Assembly: GCA_958477465.1 (NCBI GenBank)
Contig: CAUEFX010000019.1
Span: forward strand, 1 to 58,000
DNA: 58,000 nucleotides
Direction: 5' to 3'
DNA from: an uncultured Bacteroides sp.
GTDB taxonomy: Bacteria > Bacteroidota > Bacteroidia > Bacteroidales > Bacteroidaceae
The notes under the pieces are model-generated. The model was not told where the DNA came from. It did no database searches and saw only the letters and a program-made list of their open reading frames with translations. This document shows, piece after piece, positions 42,176 to 52,800 of the stretch. Each line of letters starts with the position of its first letter. The stretch's first letter is position 1. A program made the translations under genes and the position numbers.

Positions 42176-43348
42176 ATGAATAGGATTTATATAATTTTAT
42201 TGTTAGTAGTTGTTTGTGCATGTTCCTCGGGGGAGAAGACAGTTCTTGAGAATATAGAGCAAATACTAGTTGAAGTACATAATGCATCTCTGGATGCTTC
42301 ATCATTTATAGAGAAAATAGAGATTATTCCTTTAGAAACGAACGATTCGTCTTTAATAGCTAATTTAAAAAAAGTGATGTACGATAAAGAGATGGATGTA
42401 TATGCTATCTATAGTCGACATCAAATTGTTTCTACGTTTTCTGGTAATGGTGATTTTATAGGTAGTTCAAAGAAAATGAAAGGTAGAGGCCCACAAGAAT
42501 ATTATATGGCAGTGGATATAAAGTTCAATTCTTATTTGCAAGGAATTGACTTTTTGAATCCTTATGGAACTGTATATACATATAGTTTAGACTTTAAGTT
42601 TTTAACTAAAAGAAAAGTCAACTCGAAGATAGTTGTTAATTCTCTAATGGCTTTAAGTCCGAATAATTATATTTTTACTTATCCATCTCTTTGGACAGAC
42701 CAAGAAGTCTTGTTTGCTAATTTAGAAACACAGGAGATGAATAATGCCAGTTATAGTGGTACGATATCTTCTAGAAATACAATGGATAAAGAATGCTTTT
42801 ATAAAGAGGGGGATAAACTTTATTTTGTCCCTACTGGCATTAATTATTATTTCTATCAAATAGATGCTGAAAAAATGAAACTTACTCCAATTATATATCT
42901 TGATTTTGGGAGTTCGGAAATAAAAGAGAAAGACTTACCGGGGCGTGCATCTGGGAAAAGGAGCGGTTCAGATGAAGATATTTCAAGATATTCAGAAGAG
43001 ATTGGTGAAAGATATTTATTTCTAAGAAAATCTGATTATATCATTCCCTTAGTTAAATTTTTCAATGAAGATTATGTCTATGTCTTCTTTACAAAGAATA
43101 GTAGAAATGCTAGTAGTTTTATTTTCGATAGAAAAAGGGAAAAGGGTTTTTTATTAAAGGTTGGAAAGCCTTTCAATATGCAGTCTTGTTTTGCTATAGT
43201 TGATAATATATTATTGGCTATTTGTAAACCGGATGAGGTGTATGGATATGTAGATGCTAATTTAATGTCTTTAGAAGAAAGACACAAGATGGAGCAGTTG
43301 AAGGAAGATGATAATCCTGTAATTTTGAAATATTATTTAAAAAAATGA
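42176..43348 (+). CDS. 6-bladed beta-propeller lipoprotein 3 (DUF5128-type)
   Basis: The protein has 390 residues from ATG 42176; the longer frame from 42125 starts inside the inverted repeat and is rejected. Short lipoprotein signal with lipobox VVVCAC. The mature part has KIEIIPLETNDSSLIANLKK, the same family motif as propeller 1, followed by beta-propeller repeats. Exported and presumably lipid-anchored; likely part of the peptide system. Its last 4 bp overlap the next gene. Confidence 0.82.
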   Translation: MNRIYIILLLVVVCACSSGEKTVLENIEQILVEVHNASLDASSFIEKIEIIPLETNDSSLIANLKKVMYDKEMDVYAIYSRHQIVSTFSGNGDFIGSSKKMKGRGPQEYYMAVDIKFNSYLQGIDFLNPYGTVYTYSLDFKFLTKRKVNSKIVVNSLMALSPNNYIFTYPSLWTDQEVLFANLETQEMNNASYSGTISSRNTMDKECFYKEGDKLYFVPTGINYYFYQIDAEKMKLTPIIYLDFGSSEIKEKDLPGRASGKRSGSDEDISRYSEEIGERYLFLRKSDYIIPLVKFFNEDYVYVFFTKNSRNASSFIFDRKREKGFLLKVGKPFNMQSCFAIVDNILLAICKPDEVYGYVDANLMSLEERHKMEQLKEDDNPVILKYYLKK

Positions 43349-44229
43349 TTCGTTTAATAAGCTTATTCGCAATATTTACTTTGTTGGTTTCATGTAGAGA
43401 AACAGAGATTGAAAGGATTACTCTTTTAGTAAATGAATGGAATGGAAAGACCATATATTATCCAGATAGTATGTGTTTGATTTCTTATAATGTTGATTCG
43501 GTAATAGTGAAACATGATAGAGATCAATCTTCTTATACTATATTAAACTACGTAGATTCTACCGGTTGTATGAGTTGTAAACTTCAATTGTCAAGATGGA
43601 AAAAGATGTTAGAAGATTTTGATTCTATTTTCCCTAACAAAGTGACATGTTTATTTACTTTTTATCCCAAAGATAAAGAGAAACTCATTAAGCATTTGAA
43701 AAAGGTGAAATTTGATCGTTTTGTCTATATTGATGAAACTGATACTTTAAATCGGATGAATAAGTTCATAAATGATGAAAAAATTCAGACATTTCTTCTT
43801 GATAAAAATGATCGAGTTGTAGCTATTGGAAATCCTATTCATATTCCTAAAATAAGAAAGTTGTATGAAAATATAGTTTCAGGGGATGATATATCTAAAA
43901 GGACAGAAATTCAAGCAAAGACTACGGTAGGATTAGATAGGTCTTTTATTGATTTGGAGAAGTTTAATAGGCAACAAGAAATGCAAACAGAATTTATTCT
44001 TTCGAATACCGGCAATGTCCCTTTAGTAATCATGGATGTAACGACCTCTTGTGGATGTACTTCCGTTGAATATGACAAAGAGCCTGTTAAGCCCGGTGAA
44101 GAAATGAAATTGATAGTGAAATACAAAGCTGATGAACCCGGATATTTTAGTAAAAGCATCAAGGTTTTCTGTAATGCAGATGAATCTCCTTTGTTATTAA
44201 GAATAACAGGAGAAGCATTGTCAGATTAA
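43345..44229 (+). CDS. Lipoprotein with thioredoxin-like CxxC and DUF1573 domains
   Basis: The 294-residue lipoprotein has a signal ending LLVSC. Residues about 50-175 look like a thioredoxin fold: STGCMSCKLQLSRW gives Cys-x-x-Cys (CMSC), in TlpA/redoxin position. Residues about 190-292 are DUF1573 (FILSNTGNVPLVIMDVTTSCGCTSVEY ... GEEMKLIVKYKA). It is exported, and the CxxC suggests disulfide exchange in the periplasm, fitting the six-cysteine core of peptide 2. This function is inference. It starts within the stop of propeller 3. Confidence 0.78.
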   Translation: MIRLISLFAIFTLLVSCRETEIERITLLVNEWNGKTIYYPDSMCLISYNVDSVIVKHDRDQSSYTILNYVDSTGCMSCKLQLSRWKKMLEDFDSIFPNKVTCLFTFYPKDKEKLIKHLKKVKFDRFVYIDETDTLNRMNKFINDEKIQTFLLDKNDRVVAIGNPIHIPKIRKLYENIVSGDDISKRTEIQAKTTVGLDRSFIDLEKFNRQQEMQTEFILSNTGNVPLVIMDVTTSCGCTSVEYDKEPVKPGEEMKLIVKYKADEPGYFSKSIKVFCNADESPLLLRITGEALSD

Positions 44230-44235
44230 GAATAT

Positions 44236-45111
44236 ATGGTAAGAGTGAAGAAGATGCTATTGTTTATAGAAAATAGATTTTGGAATCTTTCTTTCTATGT
44301 ATGCCTGTTATTGTTGATAGCATTTATATTGCAAGTATTCTGTTTCACTTCATTCAAGATACCTTCTGATTCAATGGTGCCCACTTTATATGTCGGTGAT
44401 AAGATTTTAGTGAACAAGTTTTTGATGGGCGCACGTCTATTTAATGTTTTTGCTTCTTTGAAAAATGAACAAGTTGATATTTACAGAATGCCGGGAGTGA
44501 GAAATGTGGAACGTAATGATGTAGTGGTGTTTAATTTCCCTTACAAGAAAGGACGTAAAGATAGTATCCGCATGGATGTGATGCAATATTATGTGAAACG
44601 GTGTATCGCTTTGCCCGGTGATACATTGGAGATACGGAATGGAATTTTCAAAATAAGAGGAGTCGATGAGAAATTAGGAAATATAGAAGCACAAAGAATG
44701 ATTTTTCAACTGACGGATGCCGAAAAGAAGCGAGTAGGGATGCGGGCATTTCCCAGAGATAAAAAGATGGGGTGGACGATTTTAGAGTTCGGGCCGCTTG
44801 CCGTACCTGCACGTGGGCAAAAGGTGGTGTTGACACGGGAGAGTGGATTACTGTATAAGCAATTAATAAGTTGGGAACAAAAGAAAAGACTGACGATTAA
44901 TGAGGATACGATAATGCTGGGAGACAGTATAATTACCGAGTATTGTTTTCTCAAGAACTATTATTTTGTAGCAGGAGATAAAGCGGAGAACTCACAGGAT
45001 TCCCGTTATTGGGGGATGTTGCCTGAAGAATATATCGTAGGAATAGCTACTTGGGTATGGTATTCCGAAAAAGGAAAGGCAAGACGGATTACGGATAATA
45101 ATTGTCAGTAA
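44236..45111 (+). CDS. lepB: Signal peptidase I dedicated to the peptide locus
   Basis: The 291-residue S26 protease has one N-terminal membrane helix (about 18-38). The catalytic Ser is Ser46 in KIPSDSMVPTL; the general base is Lys121 in YVKRCIALPGDT. Box E is GDKAENSQDSRYWG (about 251-264), followed by VGIATWVWYS. It removes signal peptides after A-x-A sites at the outer face of the inner membrane. Its place between the CxxC lipoprotein and the transglutaminase-like lipoprotein, in a locus with two precursors that end their leader in ALA or AFA, suggests a dedicated leader peptidase. The housekeeping enzyme should be elsewhere in the genome. Confidence 0.92.
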   Translation: MVRVKKMLLFIENRFWNLSFYVCLLLLIAFILQVFCFTSFKIPSDSMVPTLYVGDKILVNKFLMGARLFNVFASLKNEQVDIYRMPGVRNVERNDVVVFNFPYKKGRKDSIRMDVMQYYVKRCIALPGDTLEIRNGIFKIRGVDEKLGNIEAQRMIFQLTDAEKKRVGMRAFPRDKKMGWTILEFGPLAVPARGQKVVLTRESGLLYKQLISWEQKKRLTINEDTIMLGDSIITEYCFLKNYYFVAGDKAENSQDSRYWGMLPEEYIVGIATWVWYSEKGKARRITDNNCQ

Positions 45112-45118
45112 GGTAAGG

Positions 45119-47038
45119 ATGAAGAAGATAAGTTATTTGATAGGAATGTGTATGTTGTGTGCTTGCGCTCCGAAAGATGGAATACAGGTAGCTTTGGAAT
45201 ATGCCGGAGGGAATCATACAGAGTTAGAGAAAGTATTGGAACGATATAAAGCGGCGGAAGATTCTTTGAAGTTGGAAGCGGCCCGGTTTCTTATTGCCAA
45301 TATGCCGCTACATGGCTATTCATGGAGTAAAGGTATGGAGATGTATCGTGAGAAAATAGCCGTTTCGGGAAAACAGTTGGGAAGAGGAATACTTAATGAA
45401 TACTGGGAAGAGACAAAAAACTATGGAAGTTTGGAAAGGGTACAGGATGCTCATATTGTGACAGCTGATTTTCTGGTTGCCAATATAGAGAGTGCTTTCA
45501 AGGTATGGAAAGAGGCTCCGTGGCATAAGGAAGTGGATTTTGATGCTTTTTGTAACTATATCTTGCCATATAGATTGTCGGATGAACCTTTGGCCGGACA
45601 TTGGAGAGATAGTTTATATTTGTATTTCCATCCTGTGATAGAAGGAGAAAAGGACATGAAGCGGGCATTTGTAATACTTAATCAATATGTGAATAAACAA
45701 ATGTCACAATCGGTATTGGGTTGCCCGCATGTAATGGATGTACTGTCACTGAATAAGTATGGATTTGGGCTTTGCCGAGACCGCTCTTTACTTTTGGGAA
45801 ATGCTTTGCGGGCTGTAGGAATACCGGCTATGTACGACTATATACATTTGTGGACAAATTATAGTAAAGTGGGGCATACATGGATTGCCCATCCGGATAA
45901 GGGGGAGATATATACATTACTCGAAAAGGATTCGGTGCTTCGTAAGGGAAACCGGATAGATGCTTCTATGTTTGTACCGACTTACGCACCCGAAGAAGAG
46001 TATCCCTTTTTGATAGATTCTATAAAACGCGTTTGTAAGGTGTGGCGTAGCCGGTATAAATGTCAATGGGATGTTGCCCCCACATTATTAGCTTATATCC
46101 CTTGGAAACTTGCTAATCCGTTTACTGAAGATGTTTCTGCACAATATACCTTGACGGATAGTGTATCAGTTAAGGTTGAAACGAAAACTAATGTTGCTTT
46201 TCTTTGTGTTTTCAGAACCGGAGATAATTGGCAACCGGCTGCATGGGCTTGTAAGGAAAAGGAAGGTTTTGTTTTTCGTAATATAGGTTCGTCCATTGTC
46301 TATCTGCCGGCAGAGAATAAGAATGGAAATTTTTCTCCATTGGGAAACCCGTTTATATTAAGGGCTGACGGACGGAAAGAATTGCTTGAACCTGATGTGC
46401 GGAAGAAACGAAAAGTAATGCTTCATAGAAAGTATCCATTGTTTTCCCGATGGACCAACCAATGGGGGAATATGCTGGATGGCCGGTTTGAAGCAAGTAA
46501 CCGGAGGGATTTCATACAAGTAAAAGTATTGGGTAAGATAGAATCTACTCCATTGTATTGTAATACGATAGAGGTGGAGGAGAAAGGAACTTTCAAGTAT
46601 GTCCGTTATTTGTGTCCGGAAGATTGCCGTACACCGATGGCTGAGATTGAATTTTGGAGTGATGGTGAGATTGTGAAAGGAGAGGTAATAGGAGAGAAAG
46701 CTATAAAGTTGGAAACATGCTTTGATGGAAAGACACAGACCTGTCCGGGATGTAAAGTGACAAAATATTGGGTTGGACTCAAACTGTCTGTGCCAAGGAG
46801 AATAGAGAGAATTGTATATTACCCGAAGAATGATGATAATTTTATCCGGACAGGACAAGTTTACGAATTATTATACTACAATAAAAAGTGGATTTCTTTA
46901 GGAAGTCAAACAGCAGGTGGTACAGCTTTGGAGTATGCGGATGTTCCCGAAAATGCCTTATTGCTTCTGAAAAATCATACGGAGGGGAGTGAAGAGAGAA
47001 TTTTTACATACGAGGATGAGCGACAGGTCTGGTGGTAG
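45119..47038 (+). CDS. Transglutaminase-like exported lipoprotein with C-terminal discoidin-like domain
   Basis: The 639-residue protein is a lipoprotein (LCAC lipobox). The transglutaminase core lies at about 195-275: YGFGLCRDRSLLLGNALRAVG has the catalytic Cys (about 220), and GHTWIAHPD (about 255-263) the His and Asp. C-terminal about 470-635 looks like a galactose-binding/F5-8 type C fold (YVRYLCPEDCRTPMAEIEFW, KIERIVYYPKNDDNFI-type strands). Active-site residues are intact. It may cleave or cross-link amides on the peptide products; bacterial members are mostly cysteine proteases. It overlaps no gene and ends 2 bp before the ligase-like gene. Confidence 0.75.
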   Translation: MKKISYLIGMCMLCACAPKDGIQVALEYAGGNHTELEKVLERYKAAEDSLKLEAARFLIANMPLHGYSWSKGMEMYREKIAVSGKQLGRGILNEYWEETKNYGSLERVQDAHIVTADFLVANIESAFKVWKEAPWHKEVDFDAFCNYILPYRLSDEPLAGHWRDSLYLYFHPVIEGEKDMKRAFVILNQYVNKQMSQSVLGCPHVMDVLSLNKYGFGLCRDRSLLLGNALRAVGIPAMYDYIHLWTNYSKVGHTWIAHPDKGEIYTLLEKDSVLRKGNRIDASMFVPTYAPEEEYPFLIDSIKRVCKVWRSRYKCQWDVAPTLLAYIPWKLANPFTEDVSAQYTLTDSVSVKVETKTNVAFLCVFRTGDNWQPAAWACKEKEGFVFRNIGSSIVYLPAENKNGNFSPLGNPFILRADGRKELLEPDVRKKRKVMLHRKYPLFSRWTNQWGNMLDGRFEASNRRDFIQVKVLGKIESTPLYCNTIEVEEKGTFKYVRYLCPEDCRTPMAEIEFWSDGEIVKGEVIGEKAIKLETCFDGKTQTCPGCKVTKYWVGLKLSVPRRIERIVYYPKNDDNFIRTGQVYELLYYNKKWISLGSQTAGGTALEYADVPENALLLLKNHTEGSEERIFTYEDERQVWW

Positions 47039-47040
47039 TT

Positions 47041-48207
47041 ATGACAAGGAAAGACGGAATATGCAAAATAGCTTATGGTTGTCTGCTGATACTGCCTGTT
47101 TTTTTCTCATTAGGTTTAGTAACAGTTGAAACACCGGGAATATTGCGTTCCGGTGATTTGTCTTATCAGTGGTTATGTTTTTCCCGACTAGGATTTCTGT
47201 TTACCGCTTGTGCTTCCTGGTGGGGAATATCAGCAAAGTGTGGAAAACAGACTAACTTGCCGGGGCTTTATGTAATTGTGGTATGGTCACTTATCATTTG
47301 GGGTGGTGTAGAGGCTGTTTGGGGGTTGTGTCAGATATATGGTTTTGTCCCTTCAAATCATTCTCTTTATGGACTGACCGGTTCATTCTTTAATCCGGGA
47401 CCCTATTCCGGTTATTTGGCAATGGTATTTCCTCTTTGTTTGAATGAGTGGTTGTTATTGAAAAGGAAAAGAGAACGGAATTATATAGGGCACGTCGGAT
47501 ATTATTTATCCGGTTGCGTGATGTTGCTGATTGTTTGTTTGCTGCCTGCCGGTATGAGTCGTTCGGCATGGATGGCGACATTTGTCTCCGGAGTATGGGT
47601 ATGTAGCATGCGATATCCGTGGAGGGATAAACTGCGGATTATATGGCAAGAGCATCGGCAGAAGATGATAGGGATGGCAGGGCTGGTACTGTTCGGTTTT
47701 GTGTTTTGTGGAATTGCGCTGTTTGGTCTGAAAAAAGATTCGGCGAACGGACGTGTATTCATGTGGAAAATGAGCTGTTGTGCAATAAAGCAAAAGCCAA
47801 CGGGATATGGAAACGGTAAGTTTGCATTTGCTTACGGCAGGGCACAGGAATGTTATTTCTCAAAAGGGGAATATTTTCCGCAAGAGGAACAGGTGGCAGG
47901 CTGTCCGGAATATGCTTTTAATGAGTATTTGCAAGTGGCTGTTGAGTGGGGAATTATAGGTTTGCTTTGCGTGATGGCAGGGGTGGGTACATGTCTTTGG
48001 CAGGGGATAAAGAAAAACAGGATAAGTGCCTGTGGAGGAGTTATTGCATTACTTGTATTTGCTTTCTCTTCTTATCCGATGCAGATACCGGCATTTGTCG
48101 TTTCGTTTATCTTTCTTCTTGCGGCATGTGTAGTAGGGCATTCGCCTTTGAGGTTACTGGTTTTTGCTTTATGTATAGGGAGTATAAGCTATTATATTCG
48201 CATATAA
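47041..48207 (+). CDS. O-antigen-ligase-family membrane protein (WaaL/PglL-like), lacking its TPR tail
   Basis: The protein has 388 residues from ATG 47041, 2 bp after the preceding stop; a GTG at 47032 is less likely. It has about ten membrane helices and the Wzy_C-type central loop GSFFNPGPYSGYLAM, then SRSAWMATFVSG. Related Bacteroidetes proteins are often longer, with a C-terminal TPR domain; here that part is encoded next door in another frame (48230-48670), so the gene is probably split by a frameshift near 48200-48205. The family transfers glycans or lipid-linked polymers to an acceptor in the periplasm. In a peptide locus a protein O-glycosylation role is conceivable but unproven. Confidence 0.75.
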   Translation: MTRKDGICKIAYGCLLILPVFFSLGLVTVETPGILRSGDLSYQWLCFSRLGFLFTACASWWGISAKCGKQTNLPGLYVIVVWSLIIWGGVEAVWGLCQIYGFVPSNHSLYGLTGSFFNPGPYSGYLAMVFPLCLNEWLLLKRKRERNYIGHVGYYLSGCVMLLIVCLLPAGMSRSAWMATFVSGVWVCSMRYPWRDKLRIIWQEHRQKMIGMAGLVLFGFVFCGIALFGLKKDSANGRVFMWKMSCCAIKQKPTGYGNGKFAFAYGRAQECYFSKGEYFPQEEQVAGCPEYAFNEYLQVAVEWGIIGLLCVMAGVGTCLWQGIKKNRISACGGVIALLVFAFSSYPMQIPAFVVSFIFLLAACVVGHSPLRLLVFALCIGSISYYIRI

Positions 48208-48229
48208 AGCGGGTAAGGAGTGGGCAAGT

Positions 48230-48670
48230 GTGAAGATGCTTTATAAGGTGGGAGCGTATGAAGCGGCAAAAGAGAACTATGGGAATTTGTATACGGAATT
48301 AAAGAATTGCGGAAGTTTCTTGTTTGAATATGGACATACATTACATAAGTTGGAAGAATACGATTTATCTACCGGGATACTGGAAGAGGCGGAACAACTT
48401 AGTTGTGATCCTATGATACTGAATATCATTGGGAAGAATTATCAAGGGAAAAAAGAATATGAAAAGGCGGAAGAGTACCTGATTCGTTCTACTCATCGTC
48501 TTCCCGGGCGGATTTATCCGTATTATCTGCTTGCAAAACTTTATAGTGAGTGGGGAAAAGAGGAGAAAATGCAGGAAATGGCTGATATTGTATTGACGAA
48601 AGAACCGAAAGTTCAGTCGGCTGCCGTAAGAGAAATGAGAGTGGAAATGAGAACATTGATAAATAAATGA
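48230..48670 (+). CDS. TPR-repeat protein, likely C-terminal half of the ligase-like gene
   Basis: The 146-residue protein starts at GTG 48230 or ATG 48236. It has tetratricopeptide-like helices: VGAYEAAKENYGNLYTEL, YDLSTGILEEAEQLSCDP, and KKEYEKAEEYLIRSTHRLP. In the same frame the codons before its start are open back to 48188 (YKAGKEWASVKMLYKVGAY), which looks like the continuation seen in Bacteroides O-antigen-ligase/TPR proteins. So the two genes probably come from one ancestral gene. It could still be translated as a separate TPR partner. Confidence 0.7.
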   Translation: MKMLYKVGAYEAAKENYGNLYTELKNCGSFLFEYGHTLHKLEEYDLSTGILEEAEQLSCDPMILNIIGKNYQGKKEYEKAEEYLIRSTHRLPGRIYPYYLLAKLYSEWGKEEKMQEMADIVLTKEPKVQSAAVREMRVEMRTLINK

Positions 48671-48673
48671 AAT

Positions 48674-49780
48674 ATGAGAATACACAATCTTGTTTATGGT
48701 TTTAGTCTGATATTAAGCCTGTCAACAGCTTGTACTGACAGTACTAAAAAAGAAATCTCTGAGAAAGGGGTAGAAACGGTATTACCTGATACGAAGAATG
48801 AGGTATCTGCTATGATATTGAAGAAACGGGATTTTCATCATGAGCTGGTAAGTAATGGAAAAGTAAATGCCGGGAAAAGGGCCGATCTGAGATTTGAGAG
48901 CAGCGAGGTGATTGCCTGTATTTATGTGAAGAATGGAGACAAGGTATACAAAGGGCAGAAGTTGGCGGAGCTGGACAGGTTTAAGTTAGCCAACAAGTTG
49001 TTGCAGGCAGAAAATTCATTGGAAAAGGCAAGGCTGGATTTGCAGGATGTATTGATCGGTCAGGGATATACGGTGGATGATTTCGACCGGGTACCTGAAG
49101 AGACCATGAAACTGGCAAAAGTAAAAAGCGGATACGACCAGACCAAGGCACAGTATGAACTGGCTAAACGGGAAGAAGAACGGGCGGTATTGGTAGCTCC
49201 TTTTGATGGGATAGTGGCGAATTTGTTTGCGAAATCTTATAATATAGCAAGTACTTCGGAGGTGTTTTGCTCCATCATGGATATGAAAGATATGGAGGTG
49301 GATTTCAGTGTGCTCGAAAGCGAATTATCGTTATTGAAAAATGGCGATCGGGTTACTATCATTCCGTATGCCGATAGCGGTTCGAAATATGAGGGAAGTA
49401 TTTCTGAAATTAATCCGTTGGTCGATGAGAAAGGAATGGTGAAGATAGGAGCGCGCGTGAATGGCGGGAGCAGGCTGTTCAGTGGAATGAATGTACGGGT
49501 GGTTGTACGACGGGCTTTGGGCAGTCGGTTGGTTATACCCAAAAGCGCCGTAGTGCTCCGCTCGGGGAAACAGGTGGTTTTTACATTGAAAAATGGAGAA
49601 ATAGCACAATGGAATTATGTGCAGACCGGACTTGAAAACATCGATGGTTGCGTGGTATCGGACAAAATGGAACCGGGAGTAACAGACGGGCTTCAAGAAG
49701 GGGATACGGTAATCGTTTCGGGAAATGTAAATATAGCTCATGAAGCGCCGGTAAAGGTAACTGGGCGACTGGACGATTGA
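48674..49780 (+). CDS. RND efflux periplasmic adaptor lipoprotein
   Basis: The 368-residue protein has a lipoprotein signal (SLILSLSTAC). Barrel-sandwich halves about 60-100 (VSNGKVNAGKRADLRFESSE, KVYKGQKLAELDR) and 170-200 (LVAPFDGIVANLF) enclose a short alpha-hairpin, and beta-barrel and proximal domains follow (about 205-360). It belongs to the AcrA/MexA/CusB group. It is 3 bp after the TPR gene and 63 bp before the first RND gene, so it should couple to that pump and to the TolC at 52915. Confidence 0.9.
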   Translation: MRIHNLVYGFSLILSLSTACTDSTKKEISEKGVETVLPDTKNEVSAMILKKRDFHHELVSNGKVNAGKRADLRFESSEVIACIYVKNGDKVYKGQKLAELDRFKLANKLLQAENSLEKARLDLQDVLIGQGYTVDDFDRVPEETMKLAKVKSGYDQTKAQYELAKREEERAVLVAPFDGIVANLFAKSYNIASTSEVFCSIMDMKDMEVDFSVLESELSLLKNGDRVTIIPYADSGSKYEGSISEINPLVDEKGMVKIGARVNGGSRLFSGMNVRVVVRRALGSRLVIPKSAVVLRSGKQVVFTLKNGEIAQWNYVQTGLENIDGCVVSDKMEPGVTDGLQEGDTVIVSGNVNIAHEAPVKVTGRLDD

Positions 49781-49843
49781 TGATTTGCAGTTGGCTTTAT
49801 TGAAAAAAAGTAATTATGAATCGTTAGATCGTAAATAATAAAG

Positions 49844-52800
49844 ATGATAAAATTTTTGATACAACGGCCAATTGCCGTGCTGATGGCATTCACGGCCTGT
49901 TTTATAGTAGGGTTGATTACTTACTTTACATTGCCGGTATCCCTGTTGCCGGACATTGCCATTCCGGAAATAACGGTACAGATCTCCGCCTCGAATACTT
50001 CGGCGCGTGAATTGGAGAACACGGTAATCAAACAGATACGACAGCAGTTGATACAGGTGTCGAGTTTGAAAGATATGACGAGCGAAGCACATGACGGGAC
50101 GGGGATCATCCGGCTGAGTTTTGATTATGGTACGAATACGGATCTGGCATTTATCGAGGTGAATGAGAAGATTGATGCGGCCATGAATTATTTGCCGAAA
50201 GATACGGACCGGCCTAAAGTGGTGAAAGCGAGTGTTACGGATATTCCTGTGTTTTATTTGAATCTGACATTGAAGAGTGACAGCGCGTATATGCCTACCG
50301 ACCAACAGGCATTTCTGAAACTGTGTGCTTTCTCTGAATCTGTGATAAAACGTCGGATCGAGCAGCTACCTGAAGTGGCAATGGTGGATGTCACGGGGTT
50401 ACTGGAGCGGCAGGTGCAGGTAATACCCGACAGGGATAAGATGGTACAGATAGGGTTTTCCATATCGGATATCGAGACGGTTTTGAAGCGGAACAATGTG
50501 GAGCCGGGGAGTATGACGGTACGTGATGGATATTATGAATACAACATCAAATTCTCTACATTGCTGCGCACAGCGGAAGATGTGGAGAATATCTGTTTCC
50601 GTAAAGAAGGGAGAATAATCCGGTTGAAAGAGTTTTGCAGGGTGGCGGTGGTTCCTGTGAAGGAGAACGGGGTTTCCGTGTCTAATGGGAAGCGAGCAGT
50701 GACACTTGCCATTATAAAGCAGGCAGATGAGAATATGGATAATATGAAACAGGCATTGGACCACACGATGAGTTATTTCAAAAGGGTTTATCCGGATATT
50801 GAGTTTAGTGTCAGCCGTAACCAGACGGAATTGTTGGACTATACAATTTCCAACCTGCAACAGAACCTTTCGTTGGGTTTTGTTTTTATCTGCCTGGTGG
50901 CTGTATTGTTTCTGGGTGATGTGAAATCTCCGTTCATCATCGGAATCAGTATGGTAGTATCTATCATTATCAGTTTTTTCTTTTTTTATCTGTTCAAGAT
51001 GTCGCTGAATATAATTTCTCTTTCGGGATTGATTTTGGCATTGGGAATGATGATCGATAATTCGATTATTGTGACAGAAAACATATCGCAGTATCGTGAA
51101 CGGGGATATTCGCTCCGGCGGGCTTGTGTGGCGGGAACCACTGAAGTGATTACGCCTATGTTAAGTTCTTCGCTGACAACGGTTGCAGTATTTGTTCCAT
51201 TGATATTTATGAGTGGGATTGCCGGTGCAATCTTTTTTGATCAGGCTTTTTCGGTAACGGTGGGGCTGATGGTCTCTTATTTTACAGGGATCATACTTTT
51301 GCCGATATTGTATGTGTTGGTGTATCGGACTGGAATGAAAACCCGTAAGTGGAAGTGGCTTTCATTGAAAATAAACAATCCGTTTAAGGCACATACATTG
51401 GATCGCTTTTATGACAAAGGGATCGATTGGGTGTTCGGTCACAAGACATTGAATGTTATATTTTGTATCGTTTCTTTTCCTCTTTGTGTTTTTTTCTTCT
51501 ATTTTATAGATAAGGAACGGATGCCTGAGATTGATGAAAATGAATTGATAACCCGTATCGAATGGAATGAGGATATTCATTTGGAGGAGAATCAGAGGCG
51601 CGTGGATGAACTGTTTTACGAATTACAGCGAAAAACTGTGGAGCAAACTGCTTCTATCGGGCAACAGGATTTCATTCTGAACCGGGAGCAGGAATTATCG
51701 TCTTCGGAAGCGGAACTGTATTTTAAGACGGAACGAACGGAGCAAATTGTTCCGTTACAGCAGATGATTTACCGAAAACTGAAGGAGCGTTATCCGTTGG
51801 CAGTTATTTCATTTTCTCCTCCGAAAACGGTTTTTGAGAAATTATTTGTAACCGGTGAAGCGGATATAGTGGCGGAACTTTACGCCCGGAACAAAAGTAA
51901 GGCAGTGGAAGTCGGTACTTTGCGGGATTTAGAGAGAACATTGGGACAACGTACGGGAATCGCTCCTACCGGCATTGCTTTTCAGAATCAGTTGAATATC
52001 AGTATAGAAAAGGAAAAACTATTGCTATATGGCATCTCTTACGAGGAAGTGGAACGGGTATTGAAAACTGCTTTTAAAAAGAACAGTGTGTCAATGTTGC
52101 ATTCCTTCCAGCAATATTTACCCATCAATATAGCCGGGGAAGAACGTACGATCAATACCATGCTGCAGGAAATGCTGATTGAAACGGATGCGACTAAAGG
52201 TGATACTAAAAGCTACGTTCCACTTCGGGAAGTGATAAAGGTTTCTTTCTCAGAAGATTTGAAAAGTATCACCGCCGGACGGAATGGAGAGTATATTCCG
52301 TTTCGTTTTTATGGTGTGAAAGAGGGAGAGAAGTTAATGTCGGATGTGAAAACTGTGGTAAATGAAACCGGAGAATGGGAAACCGGCTTTTCGGGAAGTT
52401 TCTTTTCGAACCGGAAAATGCTGGACGAACTGTTGGTTATCCTGTTTATTTCCATTTTGCTGATGTACTTCATTTTGGCAGCACAGTTCGAGAGTTTTAT
52501 ACAGCCTTTGATCGTGTTGCTGGAGATTCCGATAGATGTGGCATTTGCCCTGATGCTTCTGTGGATATGCGGGCATACGCTGAATTTAATGTCGGCCATC
52601 GGATTGATTGTGACGTGCGGAATCATTATCAATGACTCTATTTTAAAGCTGGATGCCATTAATGAATTGCGAAAAGCTGGAACCCCTCTGATGGAGGCAA
52701 TACACGAAGCGGGGAGGAGAAGGCTCCGGCCTATTATTATGACTTCACTGACCACAATATTGGCTATGGTCCCGCTATTGTTCTCTTTTGATATGGGATC

